Shown: positions 9,549-17,783 of the stretch, piece after piece
How positions within the stretch are numbered: position 1 is the first letter of the stretch
Layout: each line of letters begins with the position of its first letter
Source of the DNA: Chitinophaga sedimenti
GTDB lineage: Bacteria > Bacteroidota > Bacteroidia > Chitinophagales > Chitinophagaceae
Assembly: GCF_023156195.1 (NCBI RefSeq)
Contig: NZ_JAKUKA010000001.1
Location: forward strand, 5,829,501 to 5,893,500
DNA length: 64,000 nt
Direction of reading: 5' to 3'
Translations under genes and position numbers: made by a program
Notes under the pieces: model-generated
Databases searched by the model: none
What the model saw: only the letters and a program-made list of their open reading frames with translations
What the model was told of the DNA's origin: nothing

Positions 9549-9594
9549 CATTTACGCATGACGTCCGTTTAACAATCACAAACGCTTCAACATC

Positions 9595-9780
9595 ATGAAA
9601 TACATACTGGTGCTTGTGATGATGGGAGTCGTGATGACGGCATGTGAAAATGATACAAAAGCAGATCAACCCATTGTAAAACGATCGCTGGAAAGCGATG
9701 CGGCAACACCATCCAACGGTGTAGCACATCTTGTATTACGGTCGCGGTACGAACTGGCCATCGTGCGTGCCGATTTTTAA
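9595..9780 (+). CDS. Very small predicted lipoprotein (61 aa)
   Basis: The N-terminus MKYILVLVMMGVVMTAC is a lipoprotein signal with Cys at 17. Only 44 residues follow, polar and without a known domain. It starts a run of four small lipoprotein genes but lacks the Trp-Val-Glu-[Thr/Ser]-Ser motif that the next three share, so it may be unrelated or a remnant. No family is recognised. Confidence 0.5.
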   Translation: MKYILVLVMMGVVMTACENDTKADQPIVKRSLESDAATPSNGVAHLVLRSRYELAIVRADF

Positions 9781-9793
9781 TATCCCACTATAT

Positions 9794-10186
9794 ATGAAAC
9801 AAATTATGCTTGCAGCCGCAGCACTGGTGGCGATGACTTCCTGCGCCAAAGAAAAGAAAAAGCCCGAACCCGCTGTCCACATCGTGCCTGCGCCTTTCTG
9901 GGTAGAAACTTCCAAACGCCAGGATACCCCGGTATTTGGCAGTGAGCACGAAGGCCATGTTCCCTTGTTTTCGATCAGGCATGGCAACGATACCTCCCGG
10001 ATCATGGTGGTAGAGCAGGGGAGCGACTTCCTTGGGCTGAAGGCGCTGGATCACACGGCCGGGTTTAACCAGTATGCATTTAAATACGATAAAGAAACCG
10101 CTACCCTTATTACCGATAACTTCCTGAAACGCTGGGGCAGCGGTGTGCCCACCGGTGAAAAAATCACTTTTGAAGTGCTGAAGTGA
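9794..10186 (+). CDS. Small lipoprotein, tandem paralog 1
   Basis: A 130-aa product with a lipoprotein signal (LVAMTSC) and a compact mature domain. It shares with the next two genes the motif WVETS + about 3 residues + DT near residue 40, and with the next gene also an NFLKRWGSG element near the end followed by a final KxTFE/T strand. Start is the ATG at 9794, 13 bp after the preceding stop. Function unknown; probably an outer-membrane or periplasmic beta-structured protein. The upstream ATG at 9731 in the same frame would overlap the previous gene and hide the signal peptide, so it is rejected. Confidence 0.65.
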   Translation: MKQIMLAAAALVAMTSCAKEKKKPEPAVHIVPAPFWVETSKRQDTPVFGSEHEGHVPLFSIRHGNDTSRIMVVEQGSDFLGLKALDHTAGFNQYAFKYDKETATLITDNFLKRWGSGVPTGEKITFEVLK

Positions 10187-10353
10187 CAGCTTGGGCAACT
10201 AATCTAGCTATTTTTATTGTTGAAAGGAAGCGTAACCTTTACGCTACCGGGCCGTTTAACAGGGGCTAACGCTTTTGTGACTCCGAACATTTGCGCAGAA
10301 ATGAATTGAGTGTAAGCCTTTTAACCCGGATCCGTTTAACAATACCCTTTTAT

Positions 10354-10749
10354 ATGATTAAAAAGCTCATGATTGGCGCAGCCGCATTATTAGCCCTGGC
10401 TGCCTGTAAAAAAGAAAAAGACGAACCTACTGGTATGGACCTCGTATTCCGTGTTGGCGAAGTTTGGGTAGAAAGCTCGCTGAAAGAGGATACGATTTAC
10501 TTTGAGGGCCGTGATGGTAAAAACCTTCTTGTTCAGATCAAGTACCGCAGCGAAATCGACACCGCTTATCTCGCAGGCTGGTATCCGGACAGGATTATGT
10601 TCAAACCTACCGCTAACGGTACTCCTACCACGTATTCGTTTAAACTGGACCAGCAGACCAAAATCCTGCATTCGGACAATTTCCTGACCAAATACGGCAG
10701 TGGTAAAGTAACTACCGAAAAAGTTACATTTACTGCAGTGAACCCGTAA
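10354..10749 (+). CDS. Small lipoprotein, tandem paralog 2
   Basis: A 131-aa lipoprotein (signal MIKKLMIGAAALLALAAC) with the same plan as the gene upstream: WVESSLKEDTIYF near residue 45, then NFLTKYGSGKVTTEKVTF at the end. The match to paralog 1 at the C-terminus (NFL-K-x-GSG-x-x-T-x-EK-x-TF) is clear by eye. The 167-bp gap before it holds no gene. Start taken at the ATG at 10354, not the in-frame 10291, because of the signal peptide. Confidence 0.65.
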   Translation: MIKKLMIGAAALLALAACKKEKDEPTGMDLVFRVGEVWVESSLKEDTIYFEGRDGKNLLVQIKYRSEIDTAYLAGWYPDRIMFKPTANGTPTTYSFKLDQQTKILHSDNFLTKYGSGKVTTEKVTFTAVNP

Positions 10750-10790
10750 CTTTTCGTCAGCATGCACGTTACACTATAAAATCACATTGC

Positions 10791-11204
10791 ATGAAATGGT
10801 TGCTCCCTCTACTGACCCTTGTTATATTGAGTTCCTGTGCCAAAGAAGGCGATACGGCCGCTAACGGCCTCGATTTTGAAGGCAGCAGCAGGCGCTGGGT
10901 AGAAACTTCGTTAAGAAGAGACACCATTTATTTCCCCATGGCAACGCCAGAAAAGGCTACGCAGGGAGCGGCCGCGGTATTGCGCCTACGCTCATACCTC
11001 GAGATCTGGGATTCAAGGCACTTCAACAGCGACTACACTTTCGTGCTGTCCGGCGATAGCATGCGTTTAAACAACGTGGGGAGTGTAGACCGTTTTGGTG
11101 ATAAGTTTTATTTTAAAATGAATGCCTCCGGGACCCGCTTCCAGATAGATAATTTTTACAACCGCGCAGAATTACCCGCACGGCTGGAGTTTGAAAGATT
11201 TTAG
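10791..11204 (+). CDS. Small lipoprotein, tandem paralog 3
   Basis: A 137-aa lipoprotein (signal MKWLLPLLTLVILSSC). It shares the WVETSLRRDTIYFP block with the two genes before it and ends with a related NFYNRAELPARLEFERF strand, but the GSG element is lost. It lies 41 bp after paralog 2 and is followed by a bidirectional terminator, so the three probably form one transcript. No known domain recognised. Confidence 0.65.
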   Translation: MKWLLPLLTLVILSSCAKEGDTAANGLDFEGSSRRWVETSLRRDTIYFPMATPEKATQGAAAVLRLRSYLEIWDSRHFNSDYTFVLSGDSMRLNNVGSVDRFGDKFYFKMNASGTRFQIDNFYNRAELPARLEFERF

Positions 11205-11226
11205 TGTGATGCAGGAATTATAATAA

Positions 11227-11255
11227 GATGGGCAGCCGGTAACAGGCTGCCCATC
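11227..11255. terminator. Bidirectional terminator between convergent genes
   Basis: Perfect 11-bp arms gatgggcagcc (11227-11237) and ggctgcccatc (11245-11255). It separates the lipoprotein run from the GNAT gene on the other strand. Confidence 0.7.
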
Positions 11256-11261
11256 TTCGTT

Positions 11262-11711
11262 TTATACAAAGTCGATGCTCGCGTTCCACCACTCGGGATC
11301 GAATTTGGCGTTGTACTTTTTGTAAAAGTTGATACCCGGTTCGTTCCATTCCAGCACCTGCCACGTCATGCCGTGAAACTTCTTTTCCTTTCCTTCTTCA
11401 ATGAGGCGGTCGAACAGCAGCCTGCCGATACCGCGGCCGCGGTAGCTTTCGGTCACCAGCAGGTCTTCGAGGTACATGCGGCAGCCTTTCCAGGTGGAAT
11501 AGCGCACATAATACAACGCAAAGCCGATGATGCGTTCATCATCTTCCGCCACAAAGGCTTTCCACACCGGTTGCGGACCAAAGCCGGTTTCTTCGAAATG
11601 TTCCAGCGTTACCGTTACTTCGTCCGGCGCCTTTTCATATATGGCCAGCTCGCGGACGAGGTCCAGCAGTGCGGCGCAGTCTTCGCGTTTTGCTTCTCTT
11701 ATCTTTATCAT
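11262..11711 (-). CDS. GNAT-family N-acetyltransferase
   Basis: A 149-aa single-domain acetyltransferase. The acetyl-CoA loop is RGRGIGRLLFDRL near residue 95, fitting the R/Q-x-x-G-x-G/A signature. The run MYLEDLLVTESYRG before it and the ending EWNEPGINFYKKYNA are typical of the diamine (spermidine/spermine) acetyltransferase-like subgroup. Substrate is inferred from that resemblance only. It points into the terminator shared with the lipoprotein run; 68 bp separate it from the divergent DinB gene. Confidence 0.8.
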   Translation of the reverse strand: MIKIREAKREDCAALLDLVRELAIYEKAPDEVTVTLEHFEETGFGPQPVWKAFVAEDDERIIGFALYYVRYSTWKGCRMYLEDLLVTESYRGRGIGRLLFDRLIEEGKEKKFHGMTWQVLEWNEPGINFYKKYNAKFDPEWWNASIDFV

Positions 11712-11779
11712 GTTGATGGGTATGGCGAAAAAATTAATTCCCGTACATTTAGGGGAAGTGCAATAAAATACAAATATAC

Positions 11780-12265
11780 ATGAAGGAATTACTCCGTCAG
11801 GCGGCAGCCTATAACGTTTGGGCCAACGAACGTATCCTCCGCACCCTCACCGAACAACCAGATGAAGTGCTGGACTTACCGCTGCCCAGCAGTTTTCCCT
11901 CTCTCCGCGCGACTGTGTTGCACATGTATGGCGCCGAATCTATCTGGCTGCAACGCTTCCAGATGGCCGAACGCGCCGTGCCGCCCGCACATGAAGGCAG
12001 TTTTGCGGAGCTGGCCGACAAATACAATGCTGTATCCAACGCGATCTTCAATTTCGTAGACAAAGCGAGTGAGGCCCGCCTGGACCACACCATGGAGTAT
12101 TACAATCTCAAAAAGGAACACACCAAACTGCTGGTATGGAAGGCGCTTTACCAGTTGTGCAATCATAGCACCTATCACCGCGGACAGCTCGTAACGCTTT
12201 TACGGGCGGCTGGGGTTGCTAAAATCCCTAATACCGATTATATTGTGTTTCCGGGTAAAAAATGA
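11780..12265 (+). CDS. DinB-family four-helix protein
   Basis: A 161-aa DinB/YfiT-like putative metal-dependent enzyme. The three metal-ligand histidines expected in the fold are present: LHMYGAE near residue 48 and NHSTYHRGQL near residue 130. Members include thiol-transferases and many uncharacterised hydrolases, so no substrate is assigned. Complete, normal length. Confidence 0.8.
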   Translation: MKELLRQAAAYNVWANERILRTLTEQPDEVLDLPLPSSFPSLRATVLHMYGAESIWLQRFQMAERAVPPAHEGSFAELADKYNAVSNAIFNFVDKASEARLDHTMEYYNLKKEHTKLLVWKALYQLCNHSTYHRGQLVTLLRAAGVAKIPNTDYIVFPGKK

Positions 12266-12327
12266 GGACAGTGAGTCGTGCCAACCGAGCTACCTTTTAT
12301 TTATTTTGAATAGTATAAACACCACGT

Positions 12328-13023
12328 ATGAATTCGACTGCCTTTTACCCCAATGCACCACGGCACCTGGTGGCCGTAGATTGTATCATCTTTGGGTTTG
12401 ACAAGGGACAACTGAAACTCCTGGTCGTAAAGCGCTTGCCTGCGCCATATCATGGTGCATGGTCGCTGATGGGTGGTTTTGTGCAGGATGGCGAAAGTCT
12501 GAATGCCGCCGCTGCCAGGGTATTAAAAGTAAACACCGGTCTGGATAATATTTATATGGATCAGCTGCATTGTTATGGTGATGTAGACCGCGATACGGGA
12601 GGCCGTGTAATTTCAGTGGCCTATTATGCACTTATCCGCATCAGCGAGCATTTACCACAGCTTTCCGCCGAATACGATGCGCACTGGCTGACGTTGCAGG
12701 AAATTCCCGAACTCATTTTCGATCATGGCACCATGATTAAAGATGCCCTTGCACGGCTGCGCGATAAGGCGCATTTTCATCCTATCGGGTTTGAGTTGCT
12801 GCCGGAGAAATTCAGTTTGCCGCAACTGCGGAACCTGTATGAAGAAATTTACCAGCGGGAACTGGACAAACGTAACTTCCGTAAAAAGATACTGTCGATG
12901 GACGTACTCGAGAAGCTGGACGAAAAAGATAAAAGCACCTCGAAGAAAGGCGCCAATCTGTACCGGTTCGATAAAAAGAAATACGGTGAACTGATGGAGC
13001 GCGGGATGGTGTTCGAGATATAA
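12328..13023 (+). CDS. Nudix-fold transcriptional regulator (NrtR/AraR-like) lacking the catalytic glutamates
   Basis: A 231-aa protein with an N-terminal Nudix fold (residues about 13-145) and a C-terminal winged helix (about 150-231, with SLPQLRNLYEEIY as the likely recognition segment). The Nudix box reads GFVQDGESLNAAAARVLKVNTGL: the spacing G-x5-E-x7-R is kept, but the R-E-x-x-E-E glutamates that bind metal are replaced (R-V-L-K-V-N). Loss of catalysis with retention of the fold is the known pattern of NrtR-type regulators such as the Bacteroides arabinose repressor AraR. Here it likely senses a sugar or nucleotide. No obvious target operon is adjacent. Confidence 0.75.
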   Translation: MNSTAFYPNAPRHLVAVDCIIFGFDKGQLKLLVVKRLPAPYHGAWSLMGGFVQDGESLNAAAARVLKVNTGLDNIYMDQLHCYGDVDRDTGGRVISVAYYALIRISEHLPQLSAEYDAHWLTLQEIPELIFDHGTMIKDALARLRDKAHFHPIGFELLPEKFSLPQLRNLYEEIYQRELDKRNFRKKILSMDVLEKLDEKDKSTSKKGANLYRFDKKKYGELMERGMVFEI

Positions 13024-13030
13024 AGTGACA

Positions 13031-13052
13031 GGGGCGGGCAACCGCTCCTTTT
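13031..13052 (+). terminator. Terminator after the Nudix regulator
   Basis: Stem ggggcgg (13031-13037), loop gcaa, ccgctcc (13042-13048; one G-T pair), then four T. Confidence 0.65.
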
Positions 13053-13054
13053 CT

Positions 13055-13255
13055 TTATTGGATCTCCGACAAATCAATCCCCATCTTCTTAAACCCCTTT
13101 TCGCCCTCCTGGGTAATGATGTAGTGCTTATCCTCCGTTTTCACTTTGGCAATCCATTCTTTTTCGATGAAATGATGGAGCAGCAGCGTCCCCAATTTGC
13201 CACCAATGTGATCGTAACAAAGCTTTGCGGGTTTAGGGGAATCTGTCTTTTTCAT
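13055..13255 (-). CDS. 66-aa protein resembling the C-terminal half of an ArsR-type regulator
   Basis: Start taken at the ATG at 13255 (MKKTDSPKPAKLCYDHIGG), because the longer frame to 13366 has an atypical Arg/Gln-rich start. The segment CYDHIGGKLGTLLLHHFIEKEW and the ending YIITQEGEKGFKKMGID resemble the effector/C-terminal part of ArsR-family repressors (CYDHLAGxLG ... LTPxG), but no helix-turn-helix domain precedes it. Either a stand-alone small family or a shortened regulator. Its gene converges on the Nudix regulator. Confidence 0.55.
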   Translation of the reverse strand: MKKTDSPKPAKLCYDHIGGKLGTLLLHHFIEKEWIAKVKTEDKHYIITQEGEKGFKKMGIDLSEIQ

Positions 13256-13348
13256 ATGAAGGCGGTTTTTGCGTAAATATAACAAAGGATTTTTTTGTTG
13301 ATGAAAATCAATTTCCCGGTTCGTGCCGCGCTGTGCCGGTACGGCCAC

Positions 13349-13482
13349 TACTTTTGCTCTGCTCAAATAGCTGAGCTGTATAGCTTGGTCTGCAGCAATC
13401 CAATTCTTACCTTAAAATTGTCGAAGTAATATCATCAGATATCCACATCTTCCCCGGCGGCCTGGCCGTCGGGGAATTTTTA
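13349..13482 (+). ncRNA. Possible small RNA: orphan promoter plus strong terminator with no reading frame between
   Basis: TACTTTTG at 13349-13356 is a perfect -7 element. About 95 bp downstream the arms ccccggcgg (13452-13460) and ccgtcgggg (13466-13474) form a stable hairpin followed by aattttta. No reading frame of note lies between. The predicted transcript is about 115-120 nt. No Rfam family is recognised by eye, although the size would suit a 6S-like or regulatory RNA. The -33 element is unclear. Confidence 0.3.
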
Positions 13483-13529
13483 TTGCAGGCTAAAGTCATG
13501 GGACATGCCCCAATTACCCATCCCGGTTA

Positions 13530-13775
13530 CATCCTTCGTTTATACTAGGTTTATCTTTCGTTAATGGTTCGTTTATCCTTCGTTCGCGAACCTAGGTTGA
13601 ACCTACCTTGAACCTAGGATGAACCTAGGATGAACCTAGGATGTAGTAAGGACGTCCGTGGGGTGTCACGTCCTAAACCAGGTTTACACCCAGGTTAATA
13701 ATCCGGATTAAGGTTTACTCCTGTTATTGTTAATCCGTATAAAGGTTTACTGAAATAGGTTTACACTAATCCACC
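13530..13775. repeat. Island of iterated short motifs in a gene-free region
   Basis: The 660-bp gap between 13256 and 13917 holds, in order: several TTCGTTTAT-like copies (13530-13585); five in-register 11-bp units GAACCTAGGTT, GAACCTACCTT and three GAACCTAGGAT (13588-13642); an inverted pair GGACGT/ACGTCC (about 13651-13674); and four GGTTTAC copies (about 13681-13765) with two TAATCCG. Each block uses a different unit and the core CCTAGG is palindromic. No gene or CRISPR-like spacer structure is present. Confidence 0.7.
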
Positions 13776-13916
13776 TGGTCATTACCATTTTGCCGCTGTG
13801 GTAAGTGCCGAACCGCCCCGCAACCCGGTATAAAATATGCCGGGGCATAAGAACGTTTAAGGTGTAGAAACCGTATCTTTATAAAGGTTAATATGATTTA
13901 TTTAAATCAACTCAAA

Positions 13917-15415
13917 ATGAAGGCTCTTAAGATCGGTCTGTGCTTTTCTTTGCTGAGCGCGACTATTGCCTGTAAGAAAGGCGGCGGGGACAATAAGCCG
14001 GATGGCGGCGGCGGACCTGCAACAGGCACCAGGGCGGAACTCACGCTCGACTCCGTGTACCTATATGGCAAGGAAGTGTACCTATGGTACGAGCAACTTC
14101 CTAGTTTTGCCGATTTCAACCCCAGGAAATATACCACTGAAGGTTCCGAAATTGCCAACATCACCAGGGAACTGTACAATATGACCCAGTTAGCGGTGAA
14201 CCCGCTCACGAACAGGTCGTACGAATACAACGAATTTTCACCCGCACATTCCAAATATTCTTATGTAACCACTCGCGATGGCCTTACCAATGGCCGCCAG
14301 GCCTCCGTAAACCTGGAGGAAAGGGGGAAGACTACGGCTTTGAACTGGCGGCTATCAACACCAACGACATCCGGGTATTATATGTAAACCCTGCATCGCC
14401 GGCCTTTAAGGCAGGTGTGGTGCGTGGCGACAGGATCACCGCGATCAACGGTACGAATGTAAACTCGTCCAGTTCACTGCTCACCAGTGCATTTAACGGC
14501 CCGTCCATGACCCTGACGGTCACCAAGTCGGTGTGGGTACGCAAACCTACAACCTGGCGAAAGCAGTGTATACGAGTAGTCCTGTGCTGAAAACTGCGGT
14601 ACTTCCCGGTAATGTTGGCTACCTGGCCCTGGCGCGTTTTTCGCGGCTGAGCAAGGCGCAGGCGGACCTGGATAAAGCATTTGCTGACTTTGCCACGGCC
14701 GGCGTGAAGAAGCTGGTGATTGACCTGCGTTATAATGGCGGCGGGTATGTGAATACGGCGGATTACCTGCTGAATCTCATCGCACCGAGCTCGCTGAACA
14801 ATAAAGTAACGTACACCGAATACTATAACGACCTGCTGCGCACCGATAAAGCGCCCATTCTTAAAAACCAGATACTGTACAACGAAGACGGCACGCCGCG
14901 CAAGCTGAGCAACGGTCAGATCGCTACATATGCAGATGTATCGTTCTCGGTGGCCGATAATACCATGAAGTTTTCTAAAGCGGGCGCCTTGCAAGGTGTT
15001 ACCCACGTATACTTCATCGTTACCCGCAACGGCTTCTGCGAGTGAGCTTACCATCAACGCCTTAAAACCTTACCTGAACGTGAAAACGGTCGGTTCCAAA
15101 ACGTACGGCAAGCCGGTAGGTTTCTTCGCGATCAATATCGATAAATATGCGGTGTATTTGTCCAGCTTCCTGATCCGCAACTCCGCCGGCTCCGCCGATT
15201 ACTTCGAAGGGATGGCGGCCGATGTGGCAGCGCAGGACGATCCCCGTTACGATTTTGGGGATCCGCAGGAAGACTGTGTGGCTAAGGCTTTGACCTCGCT
15301 GGCCAATGCCCGCCTGGCGCCTTCGGCCCCTGTAGAAACGCGGTACATGCCGCAGGGCAGCAAGCTCGAGGCCGGTTTGATCCAGACGTATGAACACCGG
15401 AAATTAAAAGAGTAA
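13917..15415 (+). CDS. S41-family (C-terminal processing) peptidase lipoprotein (three frame breaks)
   Basis: Secreted serine protease of the CtpA/Tsp type. A lipoprotein signal (MKALKIGLCFSLLSATIAC) is followed by a helical region, a PDZ domain (VLYVNPASPAFKAGVVRGDRI), and the S41 core with LVIDLRYNGGG and the catalytic serine in TASASELT. Breaks at about 14325 (G run), 14530 and 15033 each shift the frame by one base; the last falls two codons before the catalytic Ser, and restoring one base reads TRNTASASE. About 500 aa in total. I start at the ATG at 13917, which begins the signal peptide. Presumed periplasmic or surface-exposed. Confidence 0.8.
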
Positions 15416-15436
15416 TAGCAGATAGACCTTATAACG

Positions 15437-15466
15437 AAACGGGGCGGTATACATCGCCCCGTTTTT
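15437..15466 (+). terminator. Terminator after the S41 peptidase
   Basis: Arms aaacggggcg (15437-15446) and cgccccgttt (15455-15464) with following T residues. Confidence 0.7.
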
Positions 15467-15570
15467 CATTGTATTTGTATTTAAAAAGCTGTATTTTAGA
15501 AAAGTTAGAATGTTTTAGTACAACTGTTACCAGTCGTTTAGTTAGCAGCATAACCCAAAGCACTTAATAG

Positions 15571-15837
15571 ATGGAAGAAAAATTCTGTTGCGCCAGGTTG
15601 GGCATCCGGCACAACGCCCCAAGAGAGGCCGGGATGAATTTCCGGGTCGTAAAATACCATCCCGACGGACGGCTTGACAAGACCAACCTGTACCGATTTT
15701 ACTTTACGCCGGGCTATGCACCGGACGATGCCAAGGTCATGCACATCAATATCCGGTATTGCCCGTTTTGCGGCACAGACCTGTATGAATATTATAATAC
15801 AGACGATTTCATCAACGAGGAGCCGGGTTTCTTCTAA
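15571..15837 (+). CDS. 88-aa cysteine-containing protein, unknown
   Basis: No signal peptide. A CC pair near residue 6 (EKFCCARLG) and a CPFCG knuckle near residue 64 (YCPFCGTDLYEYY) could together form a zinc-ribbon-like site. The middle is rich in aromatic residues. I recognise no named family. It stands alone between two terminators and points toward fabH. Confidence 0.6.
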   Translation: MEEKFCCARLGIRHNAPREAGMNFRVVKYHPDGRLDKTNLYRFYFTPGYAPDDAKVMHINIRYCPFCGTDLYEYYNTDDFINEEPGFF

Positions 15838-15842
15838 ACAAA

Positions 15843-15867
15843 AAAGACCTCCGGGTGGGAGGTCTTT
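15843..15867. terminator. Bidirectional terminator
   Basis: Arms aaagacctcc (15843-15852) and ggaggtcttt (15858-15867) form a perfect 10-bp stem with A and T flanks on both sides; it serves both convergent genes. Confidence 0.75.
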
Positions 15868-15887
15868 CGAAAATTATATACATACGT

Positions 15888-16883
15888 TTATTTACCGTCG
15901 TAAGCCCATTTGATGTAGCTGGCGCCCCAGGTAAATCCGCCGCCAAATGCGGCCAGTACCAGGTTATCGCCTTTCTTCAGTTGCTTTTCCCAATCCCACA
16001 GGCACAAGGGAATAGTTCCGGCAGTGGTGTTCCCATAGCGGTGAATATTGATCATCACTTTATCTTCGGGCACATTCAGGTAAGCGGCGGTGGCGGAAAT
16101 GATGCGCATGTTCGCCTGGTGAGGAACGAGCCAGGCTACGTCTTCACCCTTCAGGTTGTTGCGCTCCATGATTTCGGAGGCAGCGCCGGCCATGTTGGAT
16201 ACGGCGTATTTAAACACCATTTTACCTTCCTGGTACACGAAGTGTTCGCGGGCAGCCACTGTTTCGGCAGTAGCGGGCTTTACAGAGCCACCGGCTTTCA
16301 TGTGCAGGTACTCGCGGCCGTGTCCGTCGCTGCGCAGGATGCTGTCTACCAGGCCCAGGCCTTCTTCGTTAGGTTCCAGCAGCACGCCGCCGGCACCGTC
16401 GCCAAAGATGATGCAGGTGGTACGGTCGGTATAGTCAATGATAGAGCTCATTTTATCGGCGCCAATTACCATTACTTTTTATAACGGCCGCTTTCAATGA
16501 AGCGTGCACCGGTGTCGAGCGCGTACAGGAAGCCTGAGCAGGCGGCACTGATATCGAACCCGAATGCATTTTTAGCGCCGATCTTGTCGGTCACTACGTT
16601 TGCGGTGCTGGGAAATACCATGTCGGGCGTTACAGTCGCTACAATCAGCAGGTCGATTTCTTCAGGCGTAATACCGCGTTTTTGCAGATCTCCAATGCCA
16701 CCGGGACGCAAAGGTCCGAAGTGCCTTTTCCTTCCCCTTTCAGTATATGCCGCTCTTTGATGCCGGTTCTCGTCATGATCCACTCGTCAGTCGTATCAAC
16801 TATTTTTCGAGTTCCTGGTTCGTCAGTACGTAGTCCGGAACATATCCACCCACCGCTGTAATAGCGGCTGTTAGTTTACTCAT
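15888..16883 (-). CDS. fabH: 3-oxoacyl-ACP synthase III (three frame breaks)
   Basis: Condenses acyl-CoA with malonyl-ACP to begin fatty acid synthesis. The restored frame starts at the ATG at 16883 (MSKLTAAITAVGGYVPDYVLTN). It shows DEWIMTRTGIKERH, the catalytic Cys in SAACSGFLYAL, the catalytic His in VPHQANMRI and the Asn in GNTTAGTIPL. Breaks lie at about 16803, 16683 and 16478, each explained by one missing A in an A run. The joined product is about 332 aa, normal. All catalytic residues are present, so this is not a decayed gene. Confidence 0.85.
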
Positions 16884-17056
16884 ATAGCTTATGATGTAGT
16901 TATTAAAATGGGCGTAAAAATACGATATAAACGAATATTTCCTACAAAACCCTAAAAAGGTTTATGCAGCAATGCTTCACTATATTATATCTCTGTATAT
17001 ACCTATATACCTGATTATTATGAGATAAAGGGATTATTTTACCGGCTTTTAGCTGC

Positions 17057-17093
17057 CTCATCAGCCTCTGTTGTGTCACTCACTTCAACCGCA
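17057..17093. repeat. Dispersed 37-bp repeat, copy A
   Basis: From CTCATCAGCC to the GCA at 17093, with the core GTTGTGTCACTCACTTCA. It matches 49919-49955 at 32 of 37 positions. GTTG and CAAC can pair around a 12-nt loop. It lies in the 274-bp gap between fabH and ruvA, which also holds two TATATACC units near 16998-17013 and no gene. Confidence 0.55.
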
Positions 17094-17120
17094 ACAAGTC
17101 CACTGAACACGGTTTTTACG

Positions 17121-17128
17121 TAAGTTTG
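17121..17128 (+). promoter_or_regulatory. Candidate -7 element for ruvA
   Basis: TAAGTTTG fits TAnnTTTG, 30 bp before the ruvA ATG. No clear -33 element. Confidence 0.35.
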
Positions 17129-17157
17129 TTGCTTACCCAATCTCCTCAACCTATTAT

Positions 17158-17749
17158 ATGATCGCTTACCTTAACGGGAAATTGACCTATAAATCGCCCG
17201 CGCTTGTACATTTAGACGTGCAAGGCGTTGGGTACGAAGTATTAATCAGTCTAAACACCTATTCTCACATTCAACAGCTGGAAAGTTGTAAATTGCTTAC
17301 CCATCTCAATATCAAGGAAGACGCGCATACGCTGTACGGCTTTTTTGATGCAGCGGAACGCGATATTTTTCTCCAATTGATCAGCGTTTCGGGAATCGGC
17401 ACCAATACGGCCCGTATGATGTTATCGTCGCTTCAACCTGATGATATTCGCCGCGCCATCCTGATGGATAATGAAAGGATGCTGGAAGGGGTGAAGGGTA
17501 TAGGCGCCAAAACAGCCAAAAGGGTGATCCCCGGAACTGAAGGATAAGATGAAGAAACACAAGGAAGAAGATATATTAAATATATCTGTAACGCAGGACA
17601 ATACAATCCCTGAAGACGCGTTAAATGCCTTGGTCACGCTGGGAATAGCCCGAAACATGGCCGAACAGGCGATCCGTAAAGTGTTGAAGCAGGAGCCACA
17701 ATTGAATGATCTGGAAGCACTTATCAAAAAATCCCTGAAAAGTTTATAA
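17158..17749 (+). CDS. ruvA: Holliday junction DNA helicase subunit RuvA (one frame break)
   Basis: Tetrameric junction-binding partner of RuvB in recombination repair. The N-terminal OB domain starts MIAYLNGKLTYKSPA; the helix-hairpin-helix pair is seen at SVSGIGTNTARMML and GVKGIGAKTAKRVI. The frame breaks at about 17533 in a C run (probably one extra C), after which the C-terminal RuvB-binding domain continues (DALNALVTLGIARNMAEQAIRK) to 17749. About 196 aa joined, the usual size. sprA follows after 34 bp, the ruvA-sprA order common in Bacteroidota. Confidence 0.88.
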
Positions 17750-17783
17750 ATTAGTTATCTGACCTCTATAAAACCTTTTTCGC

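Noticed and set aside
12328..13023. Active Nudix hydrolase
   Set aside because: The catalytic glutamates of the Nudix box are missing.
13055..13366. Longer 103-aa version of the ArsR-like protein
   Set aside because: The extra N-terminus has atypical composition, and the ATG at 13255 gives a coherent start.
13588..13642. CRISPR-like array
   Set aside because: Units of 11 bp follow each other with no spacers, and no cas genes are present.
16980..17020. Promoter or regulatory palindrome at the TATATACC repeat
   Set aside because: Two direct 8-bp units in AT-rich DNA; no adequate pairing or consensus elements.
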